Assembly (NCBI GenBank): GCA_910577225.1
Contig: CAJTMV010000006.1
Location: 62,001-126,000, forward strand
DNA length: 64,000 nt
Direction of reading: 5' to 3'
DNA from: an uncultured Eubacterium sp.
GTDB lineage: Bacteria > Bacillota > Clostridia > Lachnospirales > Lachnospiraceae
Positions 53,895-61,805 of the stretch are shown in pieces. Both the position numbers and the translations under genes were made by a program. A model generated the notes under the pieces. That model worked only from the letters and a program-made list of their open reading frames with translations. It was not told where the DNA came from and ran no database searches. The first letter of the stretch is position 1. Each line of letters begins with the position of its first letter.

Positions 53895-54089
53895 GTCAAG
53901 CGTGAAATTTCCTCCCGAATGATCTGCCCGATCTTACGTGTAATACGGCGCAGCCGCAAAATAAGAAAAATATATGCCATTTGCCACATATTTCATATAT
54001 CCGCCGCGCACCATCAGCGCATGGCTGTCAGTCATATCGTCCGACGGTCTCTCCCTGAAACGATCTCCTACTAATTTTTCCAGTTTCAT
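53895..54089 (-). pseudogene. proS: Remnant of prolyl-tRNA synthetase
   Basis: Starts at ATG 54089 behind GAGGAGG and reads MKLEKLVGDRFRERPSD, then SHALMVRGGYMKYVANGIY, which is the N-terminus of bacterial ProRS. A frameshift near 53965 ends this frame at 53934. The next frame continues the family sequence (RRITRKIGQIIREE) to about 53895 and then turns to unrelated sequence. Only about 65 of about 480-570 residues remain and no catalytic motif is left, so it is dead. It still has an intact-looking proline-type T-box leader upstream. A functional proS must exist elsewhere in the genome. Confidence 0.85.
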
Positions 54090-54183
54090 TAAATATTCCT
54101 CCTCTTTCACATTGTTTATAAACATGTATCCTGTTTCTTCTAAAAATGATTCCTGATTATTCGGACAGGATTTTCAATCCAGT

Positions 54184-54466
54184 AAAAAAACGCCCCAGGC
54201 AAACACTTGCTTAGGGCGAATTCATCCATCCGCGGTACCACCTAATTTCGGAATAACTTCCGCACTGTTAAGCATAGGATACTGCGCTACGCACGATCTG
54301 ATGCTCTTTCTCTATAACGGGAGCATCCCGGTGACACTTACCTGATAGCCATCGTTCGGCTCACTGCTCAAAGACCGGTTCAGTACTCTTTCGTGAAAGG
54401 CTCACACCAGCCGCCTTCTCTCTGCTATGTCCGGATACCTGCTATTTCCTATCATCGCTTTTGGAT
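54184..54466 (-). promoter_or_regulatory. T-box riboswitch, proline type
   Basis: Leader RNA that senses uncharged tRNA. On the minus strand it has Stem I with the AGAGAG entry region, a specifier GAA-CCG (CCG, Pro, at 54376-54378), the T-box core TGGTACCGCG (54231-54240) and a terminator GCCCTAAG.../...CTGGGGC with seven T (54184-54217). The bulge TGGT would pair with the ACCA end of tRNA-Pro. A TATAAT at 54467-54472 is a fitting -10. It lies 95 bp upstream of the proS remnant. Confidence 0.92.
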
Positions 54467-54615
54467 ATTATAATATATAAATATAATTAAGCCGATTTCC
54501 ATTTCTTACGTGCAGCTCTGACGAATAAATTTTATCTTTTCATATTTGACTATACGTTTAATTTTGATGGAATAGCAGCTACTGATACTCAGAATTTTGA
54601 ACCCAAAATCCCCTG

Positions 54616-55160
54616 TTACATTCGAAAAGTGTTTGTCATTGAATGTGTCATGTTTTGCATCCCCCCTTTCCTGTTTCCCTTCCTTATTTCCACATCCCGT
54701 TCTTCCCTATATTCTGCAATGTTTACTTTATACCTGTTATCATCAGTGTCTGTTACAAAATCATACCGGCAGGCGCCGTCACTGAGTTCCTGTTTCCGGC
54801 AGTTTTTCTCTGCCTTTTTCAGTCTGCCGTATTTATCTGCAGCCGTGTTTATGGTTTCCCAGTATTGGATCTCATCTTCTGGCGCCTGCTCCCCGCACAG
54901 TTCCCAGATATTTTGAATTACCGTTTCAGAATTAAATTTCCAGCTTGTTTTTCTCATACTGTTGATATAAAAGAAAGAATACGAGTCATAAGGAGTATGA
55001 CATTTGGACAGATAATATAACTCTATAACTGGCACCTCCATCTCTTTCATCTTCTCCAGTTCCTCTTCAGTCTCTGCCCTGAACAACGAAAGCCACAGCA
55101 GTAACATATCATCCTCACCCACATCTGACGGCAATTTGGGAAGTTCAAAGAAATGGAATC
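54616..55160 (-). pseudogene. Remnant of an Rpn/PD-(D/E)XK family transposase-like nuclease
   Basis: Within a 205-codon frame, residues 24-70 (GFHFFELPKLPSDV, LLLWLSLFRAETEEELEKM and EVPVI) match the region after the nuclease core of Rpn-family proteins. The catalytic N-terminal part is absent upstream, and after EVPVI the sequence no longer fits the family, so it looks like a fragment joined to unrelated coding sequence. The C-terminal half (for example NIWELCGEQAPEDEIQYW) is protein-like but unknown. The frame continues past 55160 only into sequence without resemblance. Confidence 0.6.
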
Positions 55161-55233
55161 CTTTTATCCGACAACAGCGTATGACGTGTGACCTCCAGCA
55201 GCTGGAAGAAAGAATGCTATTCTTCACATTCAA

Positions 55234-55717
55234 ACAACAGAAAATCTATAATACTGATAACTATAATCATATGCCCGATCCGGAGCAGGTAATAATGGTT
55301 TTTCAACGCCTGATAATTCCTGCTGTACAGATGCTTATGGGTGTGCGAAAAAATAGTTTTGTGGTTAATTTTATTAACGCGTATTTTCCCATAAAATGGG
55401 AGGTTATTTGCAAAAAATTTTTTGAACGTCAGAGCTGTCTTACGTGCCAGATTTGTTCACATATTCTATCACTATCCTCAAACTAACCTTCTGCCAGCTT
55501 ATATTCCTATCTTTCCACCTCTCCGTCTTCTGCTCAAATTTCTTTCCAGATGCCTGCCTTTAAACCGCATAGCATTGATGCCATTTCCATTTACTTCCGT
55601 AATATGAACATTTCGTTTCATGCTGCCTCCTGATTTATCCTGCCAGCATTACTCCGAAATGCCAAACGTGCATACATTTACTTAACGGCTGTTCAGGAAT
55701 TACAATTGCATTTATTG
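55234..55717. other. Gene-poor stretch between nuclease remnant and PadR gene
   Basis: Apart from the small ORF at 55499-55621, I see no supported gene. A 116-codon plus-strand frame (55136-55486) overlaps the Rpn remnant and has no ribosome binding site; I treat it as chance. Confidence 0.45.
55499..55621 (-). CDS. Small ORF of 40 residues with strong ribosome binding site
   Basis: ATG 55621 follows a perfect CAGGAGGCAGC. The peptide starts MKRNVHITEVNGNGINAM and ends in a basic stretch LSRRRRGGKIGI. Unknown. It may be the 5' end of a gene that has lost its remainder, since the region downstream is a patchwork of remnants. Translation is likely from the binding site but function is doubtful. 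Confidence 0.35.
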   Translation of the reverse strand: MKRNVHITEVNGNGINAMRFKGRHLERNLSRRRRGGKIGI

Positions 55718-55753
55718 TTGACAATATACTATTCTCATGATAGTATATTGTCA
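55718..55753 (+). promoter_or_regulatory. PadR operator overlapping its promoter
   Basis: TGACAATATACTAT (55719-55732) and ATAGTATATTGTCA (55740-55753) are perfect 14-bp inverted repeats around 7 bases. TTGACA (55718-55723) and TAGTAT (55741-55746) form a promoter with 17-bp spacing within the same palindrome. The PadR-type regulator gene begins 32 bp later. Confidence 0.85.
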
Positions 55754-55784
55754 GACTAAATATATATTGTAAGGAAAATAAAAA

Positions 55785-56126
55785 ATGATAGATGAATTTG
55801 ATAAACAGATAAAACGCGGTATGCTGGATGTCATTATTTTAAATATGCTGATGAAAAAATCTTATTATGGATATGAATTATTGCTGGAAATCAGATCCTG
55901 CTCGACAATTTTTAAATCTTTGAAAGAAGGTACTCTTTATCCCAGACTTTACAAACTGTCTGACCGTCATTACTTAACATGCCAACGCGAATTAAGCGAT
56001 GATAAATCCAGATTAAAGAAAGTATATAGTATCACCGAAGACGGAAGGAACCAGTTAGAACAATTATTAAACATTTGGGATCATTTTATAGAAGATATGA
56101 CCAGAATATTAGAAAGGGGAAATTAG
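55785..56126 (+). CDS. PadR-family transcriptional repressor
   Basis: 113 residues: a winged-helix PadR domain with GMLDVIILNML, KKSYYGYELL and GTLYPRLYKL, then a dimerisation helix. It binds its own promoter palindrome by prediction. The next gene starts 3 bases after its stop and encodes a HAAS-type membrane protein, a common pairing in Firmicutes. TAAGGAAA precedes the start. Signal unknown. Confidence 0.93.
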   Translation: MIDEFDKQIKRGMLDVIILNMLMKKSYYGYELLLEIRSCSTIFKSLKEGTLYPRLYKLSDRHYLTCQRELSDDKSRLKKVYSITEDGRNQLEQLLNIWDHFIEDMTRILERGN

Positions 56127-56128
56127 TA

Positions 56129-56602
56129 ATGACCGAAAAAAATTATGTAAAAGCTATCCTTCGCAATCTCAACTGCTCTTCAAAAACACGAAAACAGTTT
56201 CATGATACTCTTATACAAATGATAACCGAAAAAAAAGAAAAAGGTATGAGTATGGCAGAAATTATAGATACCATTGGAGATCCGGAGGAGGTGAGTAATG
56301 AAATGAATGCGTATTTATCTGAAAAAAATTTATTTATCAGCAGAAAAATATTAACCGCATATAAATCCTGTTTGTATTGCATCTACATCTTATGCACATT
56401 AGCGGCAGGCATCTGTTTTCATCTTTTTTCCAAACAGATTGCAGTATTAAAGTTTATTAACGATAATCAGGACGCTTCTGCTTTTATGTTTGCATCTTCG
56501 CCAATGATACCTGTACAATGGCTGGTACTTGGAATTGTATCTTTATTGATATTAATTTTAATCCTTTTGCAATATACTTTAAAAAGCAGATACATGTCCT
56601 AA
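56129..56602 (+). CDS. HAAS/DUF1700-like membrane protein
   Basis: 157 residues. The N-terminal part (1-70) is helical and ends in the family-like motif IIDTIGDPEEVSNEM; HAAS domains are usually next to PadR regulators and are thought to pass a signal to them. Two transmembrane helices follow at about 83-101 and 128-149. It starts 3 bases after the PadR gene with AAGGGGA upstream. Shorter than many DUF1700 proteins, which often have more membrane helices. Confidence 0.75.
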   Translation: MTEKNYVKAILRNLNCSSKTRKQFHDTLIQMITEKKEKGMSMAEIIDTIGDPEEVSNEMNAYLSEKNLFISRKILTAYKSCLYCIYILCTLAAGICFHLFSKQIAVLKFINDNQDASAFMFASSPMIPVQWLVLGIVSLLILILILLQYTLKSRYMS

Positions 56603-56668
56603 TCTATGAATCGCCATTTAAGGCAGTGTAAAGCTGCACATGAGAAAATCTCTTATCCAGATACTAAA

Positions 56669-56700
56669 AAAGGTCTGAAAACCATCGTTTTCAGACCTTT
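56669..56700. terminator. Bidirectional terminator between PadR operon and xylB
   Basis: AAAGGTCTGAAAAC (56669-56682) and GTTTTCAGACCTTT (56687-56700), perfect 14-bp stem with a 4-base loop and A/T runs on both sides. It serves two convergent operons. Confidence 0.92.
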
Positions 56701-56737
56701 TATCTAAATAAATCTTAATTTAACAATTTCACATTAC

Positions 56738-58204
56738 TTACATTTCCCGAAACAATTCCTTCAGCTTCGGATAAATGCTCCGAAACGTCTGGTAACGCTG
56801 TTCATATAGCGCTGCCAGTTCTGCGTCCGGTTCTATCGTATCCGTCACTTTTACAATCGCCTCTGCTGCCTGCGCTACGCTTTCGTATTCTCCATTGGCC
56901 ACTGCTGCCAGCATTGCTCCGCCGAGCGCCGGTCCTTCTTCGTTCTCCAGGGTATCTACTTTCATATTTAAAATATTCGCGATCATCTTTTTCCATAAAG
57001 AGCTCTTCGCTCCGCCGCCGCAAATCTTTGTTCGCTCGATCTGAATACCGAGCAGCTTCGCGACTTCAAAAGAATCCCGCAATGCAAACGCGACGCCTTC
57101 CAGTACTGCCTGGGTCAGATCGGTGCGGGTCGTGTCCATGGTCATGCCAATAAAGGTTCCCCTTGCTTTTGGATCATTATGCGGAGAACGCTCTCCCATT
57201 AAATATGGCAGGAAATACACATGGTTCTCTCCGAGTTTTGTAATTCCTTCCTGCTGCGCAGCAAAATCTTTCGTTTCTAAAATATCTTCCATCCACCATT
57301 TATTGCAGGATGCCGCGCTGAGCATACAGCCCATCAGATGATAATGCCCATCTGCGTGCGCGAACGCATGCAGCGCATTATGGCTGTCTACCGCAAACTG
57401 CCCGCTGGCGATAAATACCGTTCCGCTCGTTCCAAGAGAAATGTTGCAGCTGCCATCTCCAACTGTTCCGGTTCCTACAGCCGCCGCAGCGTTATCTCCT
57501 GCTCCGGCAGCAACGATTACCGTCTCCGGCAGCGCCAGCATCCTGGCTGTTTCCGGCAGCAGCGTTCCGACCGCTTCATAGCTTTCGTATATGTGTGCCA
57601 GCTGCTGTTCCTGTATTCCGCATATTTCGATCATTTCTTTTGACCAGCATTTCTTTTCCACATCCATCAGAAGCATACCGGAAGCATCCGATACGTCTGT
57701 GCAGTGTACGCCTGTCAGCCTGTATGCAATATAATCTTTCGGAAGCATGATTTTGGATATCCGGGCAAACAGTTCCGGTTCATGCTTTTTCATCCACAGC
57801 AGTTTTGGAGCGGTAAAACCTGCAAACGCAATATTCGCCGTATATTGTGACAACTTTTCTTTTCCGATTGTCTCATTCAGATATTCTGTTTCTTCCATGG
57901 TCCTGCCGTCGTTCCACAAGATCGCAGGACGTAACACCTCGTCTTTTTCATCCAGCGCTACCAGCCCATGCATCTGGCCTCCAAAGCTGATGCCTGCCAC
58001 CTGACTTTTATCCGCGTCTGCCGTCAGCTCTCTGATGCCTGCCACGCAGGCCTCCCACCAGTCGGACGGATTCTGCTCCGACCAGCCTGGATGCGGAAAA
58101 CTAATCGGATATTCTTTGGATACAATTTTTTCTATCGTTCCATCTGTGCGCATCAGCAGCAGCTTAACGGCTGACGTACCAAGATCGATGCCTATATATA
58201 ACAT
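56738..58204 (-). CDS. xylB: Xylulokinase (FGGY family)
   Basis: 488-residue sugar kinase that phosphorylates D-xylulose with ATP, feeding the pentose phosphate pathway. Start has the family's IGIDLGTSAVK; SFGGQMHGLVALD and PAILWNDGRT are typical of xylulokinase among FGGY kinases; GAGDNAAAAVGTG and ICGGGAKS mark the ATP site. AAGGAG precedes ATG 58204. It follows the isomerase gene by 29 bp and is the last gene of the operon. With that isomerase, the true substrate could also be a related ketose such as L-ribulose or D-ribulose. Confidence 0.9.
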   Translation of the reverse strand: MLYIGIDLGTSAVKLLLMRTDGTIEKIVSKEYPISFPHPGWSEQNPSDWWEACVAGIRELTADADKSQVAGISFGGQMHGLVALDEKDEVLRPAILWNDGRTMEETEYLNETIGKEKLSQYTANIAFAGFTAPKLLWMKKHEPELFARISKIMLPKDYIAYRLTGVHCTDVSDASGMLLMDVEKKCWSKEMIEICGIQEQQLAHIYESYEAVGTLLPETARMLALPETVIVAAGAGDNAAAAVGTGTVGDGSCNISLGTSGTVFIASGQFAVDSHNALHAFAHADGHYHLMGCMLSAASCNKWWMEDILETKDFAAQQEGITKLGENHVYFLPYLMGERSPHNDPKARGTFIGMTMDTTRTDLTQAVLEGVAFALRDSFEVAKLLGIQIERTKICGGGAKSSLWKKMIANILNMKVDTLENEEGPALGGAMLAAVANGEYESVAQAAEAIVKVTDTIEPDAELAALYEQRYQTFRSIYPKLKELFREM

Positions 58205-58233
58205 ATCATTCTCCTTAAAATCCTTTCGGATAT

Positions 58234-59721
58234 TTATTCAAATGGATTCTCTGTCTTGTAACGTATTTCCTTCGGCTGATTAAATCCAATCTCCTCCGGA
58301 TCTACCCCGATCAGCTTAAATACTTCATACAGACTCCTGCCAAAATGCCCGAATGCGACAGCGCCGTGATGCGGATAGTTGCCCTCGATCAGTACGTGAC
58401 GGTAAAATCTGCCCATCTGTGGAATCGCAAATACGCCGATCGAACCAAACGATTTTGTCGCAACCGGAAGCACTTCTCCCTGTGCCACGTAAGCGCGCAG
58501 CTTTGCATCCGCCGTACTCTGCAGTCTGAAAAACGTAATATCCCCAGGAATAATATCGCCTTCCAGCGTACCCTGCGTCACTTCTTCCGGCAATGTACGG
58601 GCCATAATCATCTGATACTTCATCGAACATGCAGAAAGTTTGCTGGAGCATGTATTTCCGCAATGGAATCCCATAAACGTATCTTTTTGTGTGTAATTAA
58701 ATTTACCCTTAATACTTTCTTCATACATGTCCGCAGGAACCGTATTGTTGATATCCAAAAGCGTTACCGCATCCTCGCTGACACATGTTCCGATAAATTC
58801 GCTCAGCGCGCCATAGATATCTACTTCGCAGGATACCGGTATTCCTCTTCCGGTCAGACGGCTGTTTACATAACATGGTACAAATCCAAACTGTGTCTGG
58901 AATGCCGGCCAGCATTTTCCCGCGATACATACATATTCCCGATATCCTTTATGCTCTTCGATCCAGTCCAGCAGCGTCAGCTCATACTGTGCCAGTTTCG
59001 GAAGAATTTCCGGCTTCTGATTTCCTGCGCCCAGTTCTTTTTCCATATCGGCAACGACTTCCGGTATTCTTGCATCGTCTTTATGTTTGTGAAACGCTTC
59101 AAACAAATCCAGCTCTGAATTTTCTTCAATTTCAACGCCCAGGTTATACAATTGTTTGATCGGTGCGTTGCAGGCAAGGAAATTCGTAGGACGCGGCCCA
59201 AAGCTGATAATTTTTAAGCTGCCAAGTCCCACAACCGCCCGTGCAACCGGCAGGAATTCATGAATCATATCTGCACATTCGTCAGCCGTACCTACCGGAT
59301 ATTCCGGAATATAAGCATGTATATTACGCAGTTTCAGATTATAGCTTGCATTGAGCATACCGCAGTACGCATCCCCGCGCCCGCCGATCAGGCTGTCTCC
59401 GGACTCCTCTGCAGCCGCCACAAACATTTTCGGTCCGTCGAAATGCTTTGCAAGCAGCGTTTCTGAGATTTCCGGCCCAAAATTACCCAGATACACCACG
59501 AGCGCATTACAGTCTGCCTTTTTCACATCTTCCAATGCCTGCTGCATATGTATTTCACTCTCCACGATGCAGATCGGGCATTCATAAATATCCGCCCCGT
59601 CGTATTTTGTGCGGTACGCCTCTACCAGCGCTTTACGTCTGTTTACTGACAAACTCTCCGGAAAACAGTCACGGCTGACGGCTACGATGCCGATTTTCAC
59701 TTTTGGAATGTTTTGAAACAT
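58234..59721 (-). CDS. L-fucose/L-arabinose isomerase-family enzyme
   Basis: 495 residues of the L-fucose/L-arabinose isomerase family, which interconvert aldoses and ketoses with a bound metal. Family marks: VVYLGNFGPE, SFGPRPTNF, CEVDIYGALSEF, GFHCGNTCSS and the metal-ligand region NYPHHGAVAFGH near the C-terminus. The exact sugar is uncertain: the linked kinase and the GH51 gene elsewhere suggest L-arabinose or D-arabinose/fucose-type sugars. Its own promoter lies upstream. GGAGG precedes ATG 59721. Confidence 0.82.
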   Translation of the reverse strand: MFQNIPKVKIGIVAVSRDCFPESLSVNRRKALVEAYRTKYDGADIYECPICIVESEIHMQQALEDVKKADCNALVVYLGNFGPEISETLLAKHFDGPKMFVAAAEESGDSLIGGRGDAYCGMLNASYNLKLRNIHAYIPEYPVGTADECADMIHEFLPVARAVVGLGSLKIISFGPRPTNFLACNAPIKQLYNLGVEIEENSELDLFEAFHKHKDDARIPEVVADMEKELGAGNQKPEILPKLAQYELTLLDWIEEHKGYREYVCIAGKCWPAFQTQFGFVPCYVNSRLTGRGIPVSCEVDIYGALSEFIGTCVSEDAVTLLDINNTVPADMYEESIKGKFNYTQKDTFMGFHCGNTCSSKLSACSMKYQMIMARTLPEEVTQGTLEGDIIPGDITFFRLQSTADAKLRAYVAQGEVLPVATKSFGSIGVFAIPQMGRFYRHVLIEGNYPHHGAVAFGHFGRSLYEVFKLIGVDPEEIGFNQPKEIRYKTENPFE

Positions 59722-59764
59722 AAAAAAATCCTCCTTCGCTTTCTGACATGTATTTGTTATCTAC

Positions 59765-59793
59765 ATTATAGAAAGCCAAAGAAGGATGCGCAA
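59765..59793 (-). promoter_or_regulatory. Promoter of the isomerase-kinase operon
   Basis: On the minus strand TTGCGC (59788-59793), 17 bp, TATAAT (59765-59770). AraC-type activation is likely given the regulator gene directly upstream. Confidence 0.7.
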
Positions 59794-59829
59794 TCGAAAA
59801 CTTGTCGCAGTTATGGCACTTTCTTGTCT

Positions 59830-60654
59830 TTATTTTTCCAGCCGCTTTTTCCGATACTCTGCCGGCGGCATTCCGTAGCGCCTGCGAAATGATTTCGCAA
59901 AGCTGCGGCTGTCCGGAAACCCGCACTCCATTGCGATTTCTCCCACTGGCAGATCCGTATTCATAAGCAGACGATATCCGGCTTCAGTACGCAGTTCGGA
60001 TACGTAAGTCTTATAATTAATGCCGGCATATTTTTGAAACATCCTGGATAAATACGCAGGTGAAAACCCAAAAATATGCGCTACGCCTTCCAATGTCAGA
60101 TCTTCTCTGTAATTTACCTGAATATAGTTGGTAATACGGGAAAGCCGGTCCAGATTTCTGTTTTGTTTTCTTCGCTCCTCATCGACTTCCATCATCCGGT
60201 AGTCTGTCACCAGCAGATACATCAGCTCATAAAAATCGCTGAGAATCCGAAACAAATATCCGGGCCGCCTGTCCTCATACGCTGCCTGCATCCGTTGGAT
60301 CAGACCGGCCAGCTCCCTGTCTTTTTCCCCGGAGCGGGCAAACCACAAATGATCCGTATCCCCGAGATAAGTTTCAAACAATCCTTTTGGAATCTGCAGG
60401 ACCAGCGTAAAATTGGGATCCGGACAGTCGATACTGTGAACTTCGTTAGAATTGACCAAAATAAACTGCCTCTGCCCGAGCCGGAACAGCTGGGAATTAA
60501 TATAAAAATCAATACTTCCTTCCAGCACAAGAAAGATCTCAATCGAACGGTGCCAGTGCCTGGAGACTTTGTAGCCGCCGTCTTTTCCTTCAAATACAAA
60601 CAACCGGAACGGCAGATCTTCATTCGGTAGCACAAGCTCATGTCTAAAATCCAT
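59830..60654 (-). CDS. AraC-family transcriptional regulator
   Basis: 274 residues. An N-terminal cupin-like sugar-binding domain (SRHWHRSIEIFLVLEG) and a C-terminal double helix-turn-helix (about 170-274) with GFSPAYLSRMFQKYAGINYKTYV and GFPDSRSFAKSFRRRYGMPP. Sits between the GntR gene (6 bp upstream) and the isomerase, and should control the latter. Confidence 0.93.
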   Translation of the reverse strand: MDFRHELVLPNEDLPFRLFVFEGKDGGYKVSRHWHRSIEIFLVLEGSIDFYINSQLFRLGQRQFILVNSNEVHSIDCPDPNFTLVLQIPKGLFETYLGDTDHLWFARSGEKDRELAGLIQRMQAAYEDRRPGYLFRILSDFYELMYLLVTDYRMMEVDEERRKQNRNLDRLSRITNYIQVNYREDLTLEGVAHIFGFSPAYLSRMFQKYAGINYKTYVSELRTEAGYRLLMNTDLPVGEIAMECGFPDSRSFAKSFRRRYGMPPAEYRKKRLEK

Positions 60655-60660
60655 GAATCA

Positions 60661-61368
60661 TTACTCCTTCTGCATCATTTTATCCAGCTGATCCTGTACA
60701 ATCCGGTAATGCTTGTCGAACGCTTTCATTGCCGCCTGCAGGTCTTTTTCGATCAATGCATGATAAAGCGCCCAGTGTGAACGCCTTAACAATTCTGCCC
60801 GCATTTTATTCATCAGTATTTTCGTACGAAAATTTTCAATAAACTGATCCATCAGGTTATACAGCATGGAATTATACAGAATCAGCATCCGGTTATGCGA
60901 CGCGCTCACCAGCTTATGGTGAAATTCCGCGTCCAGCTTTGCACTTTCTTTAGAGCTCATAGGCTCGTCCATCTTTAGCAAAATCTGACGCATCTCTTCC
61001 AGCTCCTGAGGCTGCGCCGTTTCAATCGCCAGTCGGACAGCGGCGTACTCATAACCGATTCTGATATGGAAAATCTCCGAAGACTCGATTTCCATCAGCG
61101 CCATTACCATATTGACAGATTTTAACATATACTCCATCGGGTCGCACCGGACATAGTTACCGCTTCCCTGCATACACTCGATCAGCCCTGTAATTTCCAG
61201 CATATGCATCACTTCCCGGATAGAATTACGGCTGACGCCCAGCTTTTCAGCAATTTCCCGCTCTGTCGGTATCTTATCGTTTAACTTTAGTTGTCCGGAC
61301 ATGATCTGTTCCGAAAAATAATGAAAAACATATTCATATGTTTTTTTCCCATTTAATTTTGAATTATC
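60661..61368 (-). CDS. GntR-family regulator, FadR/FCD type
   Basis: 235 residues. Winged-helix domain at the N-terminus (PTEREIAEKLGVSRNSIREV) and a C-terminal FCD helical domain that binds small acids or sugars, with metal-type residues in LDAEFHHKLV and the later helices. I prefer ATG 61368 with GGTGGAAAG upstream; the ATG at 61398 has no ribosome binding site. Directly upstream of the AraC gene by 6 bp, so both regulators are co-transcribed. Confidence 0.9.
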   Translation of the reverse strand, partial: DNSKLNGKKTYEYVFHYFSEQIMSGQLKLNDKIPTEREIAEKLGVSRNSIREVMHMLEITGLIECMQGSGNYVRCDPMEYMLKSVNMVMALMEIESSEIFHIRIGYEYAAVRLAIETAQPQELEEMRQILLKMDEPMSSKESAKLDAEFHHKLVSASHNRMLILYNSMLYNLMDQFIENFRTKILMNKMRAELLRRSHWALYHALIEKDLQAAMKAFDKHYRIVQDQLDKMMQKE

Positions 61369-61805
61369 CATTCTTCTATCACTTTCCACCTTCCCCATGG
61401 AGGCTAAATCAATGTCATTTACTTAACAGAGGCGCGAAACTTTTACATACAGGTCAGGTGATAAACCGGCAGCAAATCAGACAATGCGCTGCATTTTTAT
61501 ATGACTGCGCGACAAGGTCTGATTTGCTGCAAAATTATCTTTATATAATTTATTCCCGAATTCCGTGATTATCCCGTAAAATCTTAACGAGATGACATTG
61601 AAAGCTGAATTGTAACGTTAGGAACATTTTATTACAACCAAAGACAATTTGCAAGCATATAAAATATCTGTTTAAAGCATCAGACCAGCCGCATTCCCGG
61701 CTGGTCTGATGCTTTTCGGAGTTGAATCATGTTTGGTTGTATGTATATACAGATAAACTGCCATCTGGGAGCTTATTCTATATATCTGTGTCTGGCAGGT
61801 CACTC
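61369..61805. other. Gene-free stretch upstream of the GntR gene
   Basis: Holds the terminator at 61675-61714 and, on the minus strand, the promoter region of the GntR-AraC transcript. GC is low. No small gene with a ribosome binding site was found. Confidence 0.5.
61675..61714. terminator. Strong terminator after larA
   Basis: AAGCATCAGACCAGCCG (61675-61691) and CGGCTGGTCTGATGCTT (61698-61714) form a perfect 17-bp stem with a 6-base loop; T/A-rich ends on both strands. It ends the larA transcript read leftward. Confidence 0.92.

Noticed and set aside
55136..55486. 116-codon plus-strand frame
   Set aside because: Overlaps the nuclease remnant on the other strand, has no ribosome binding site and no recognisable domain.
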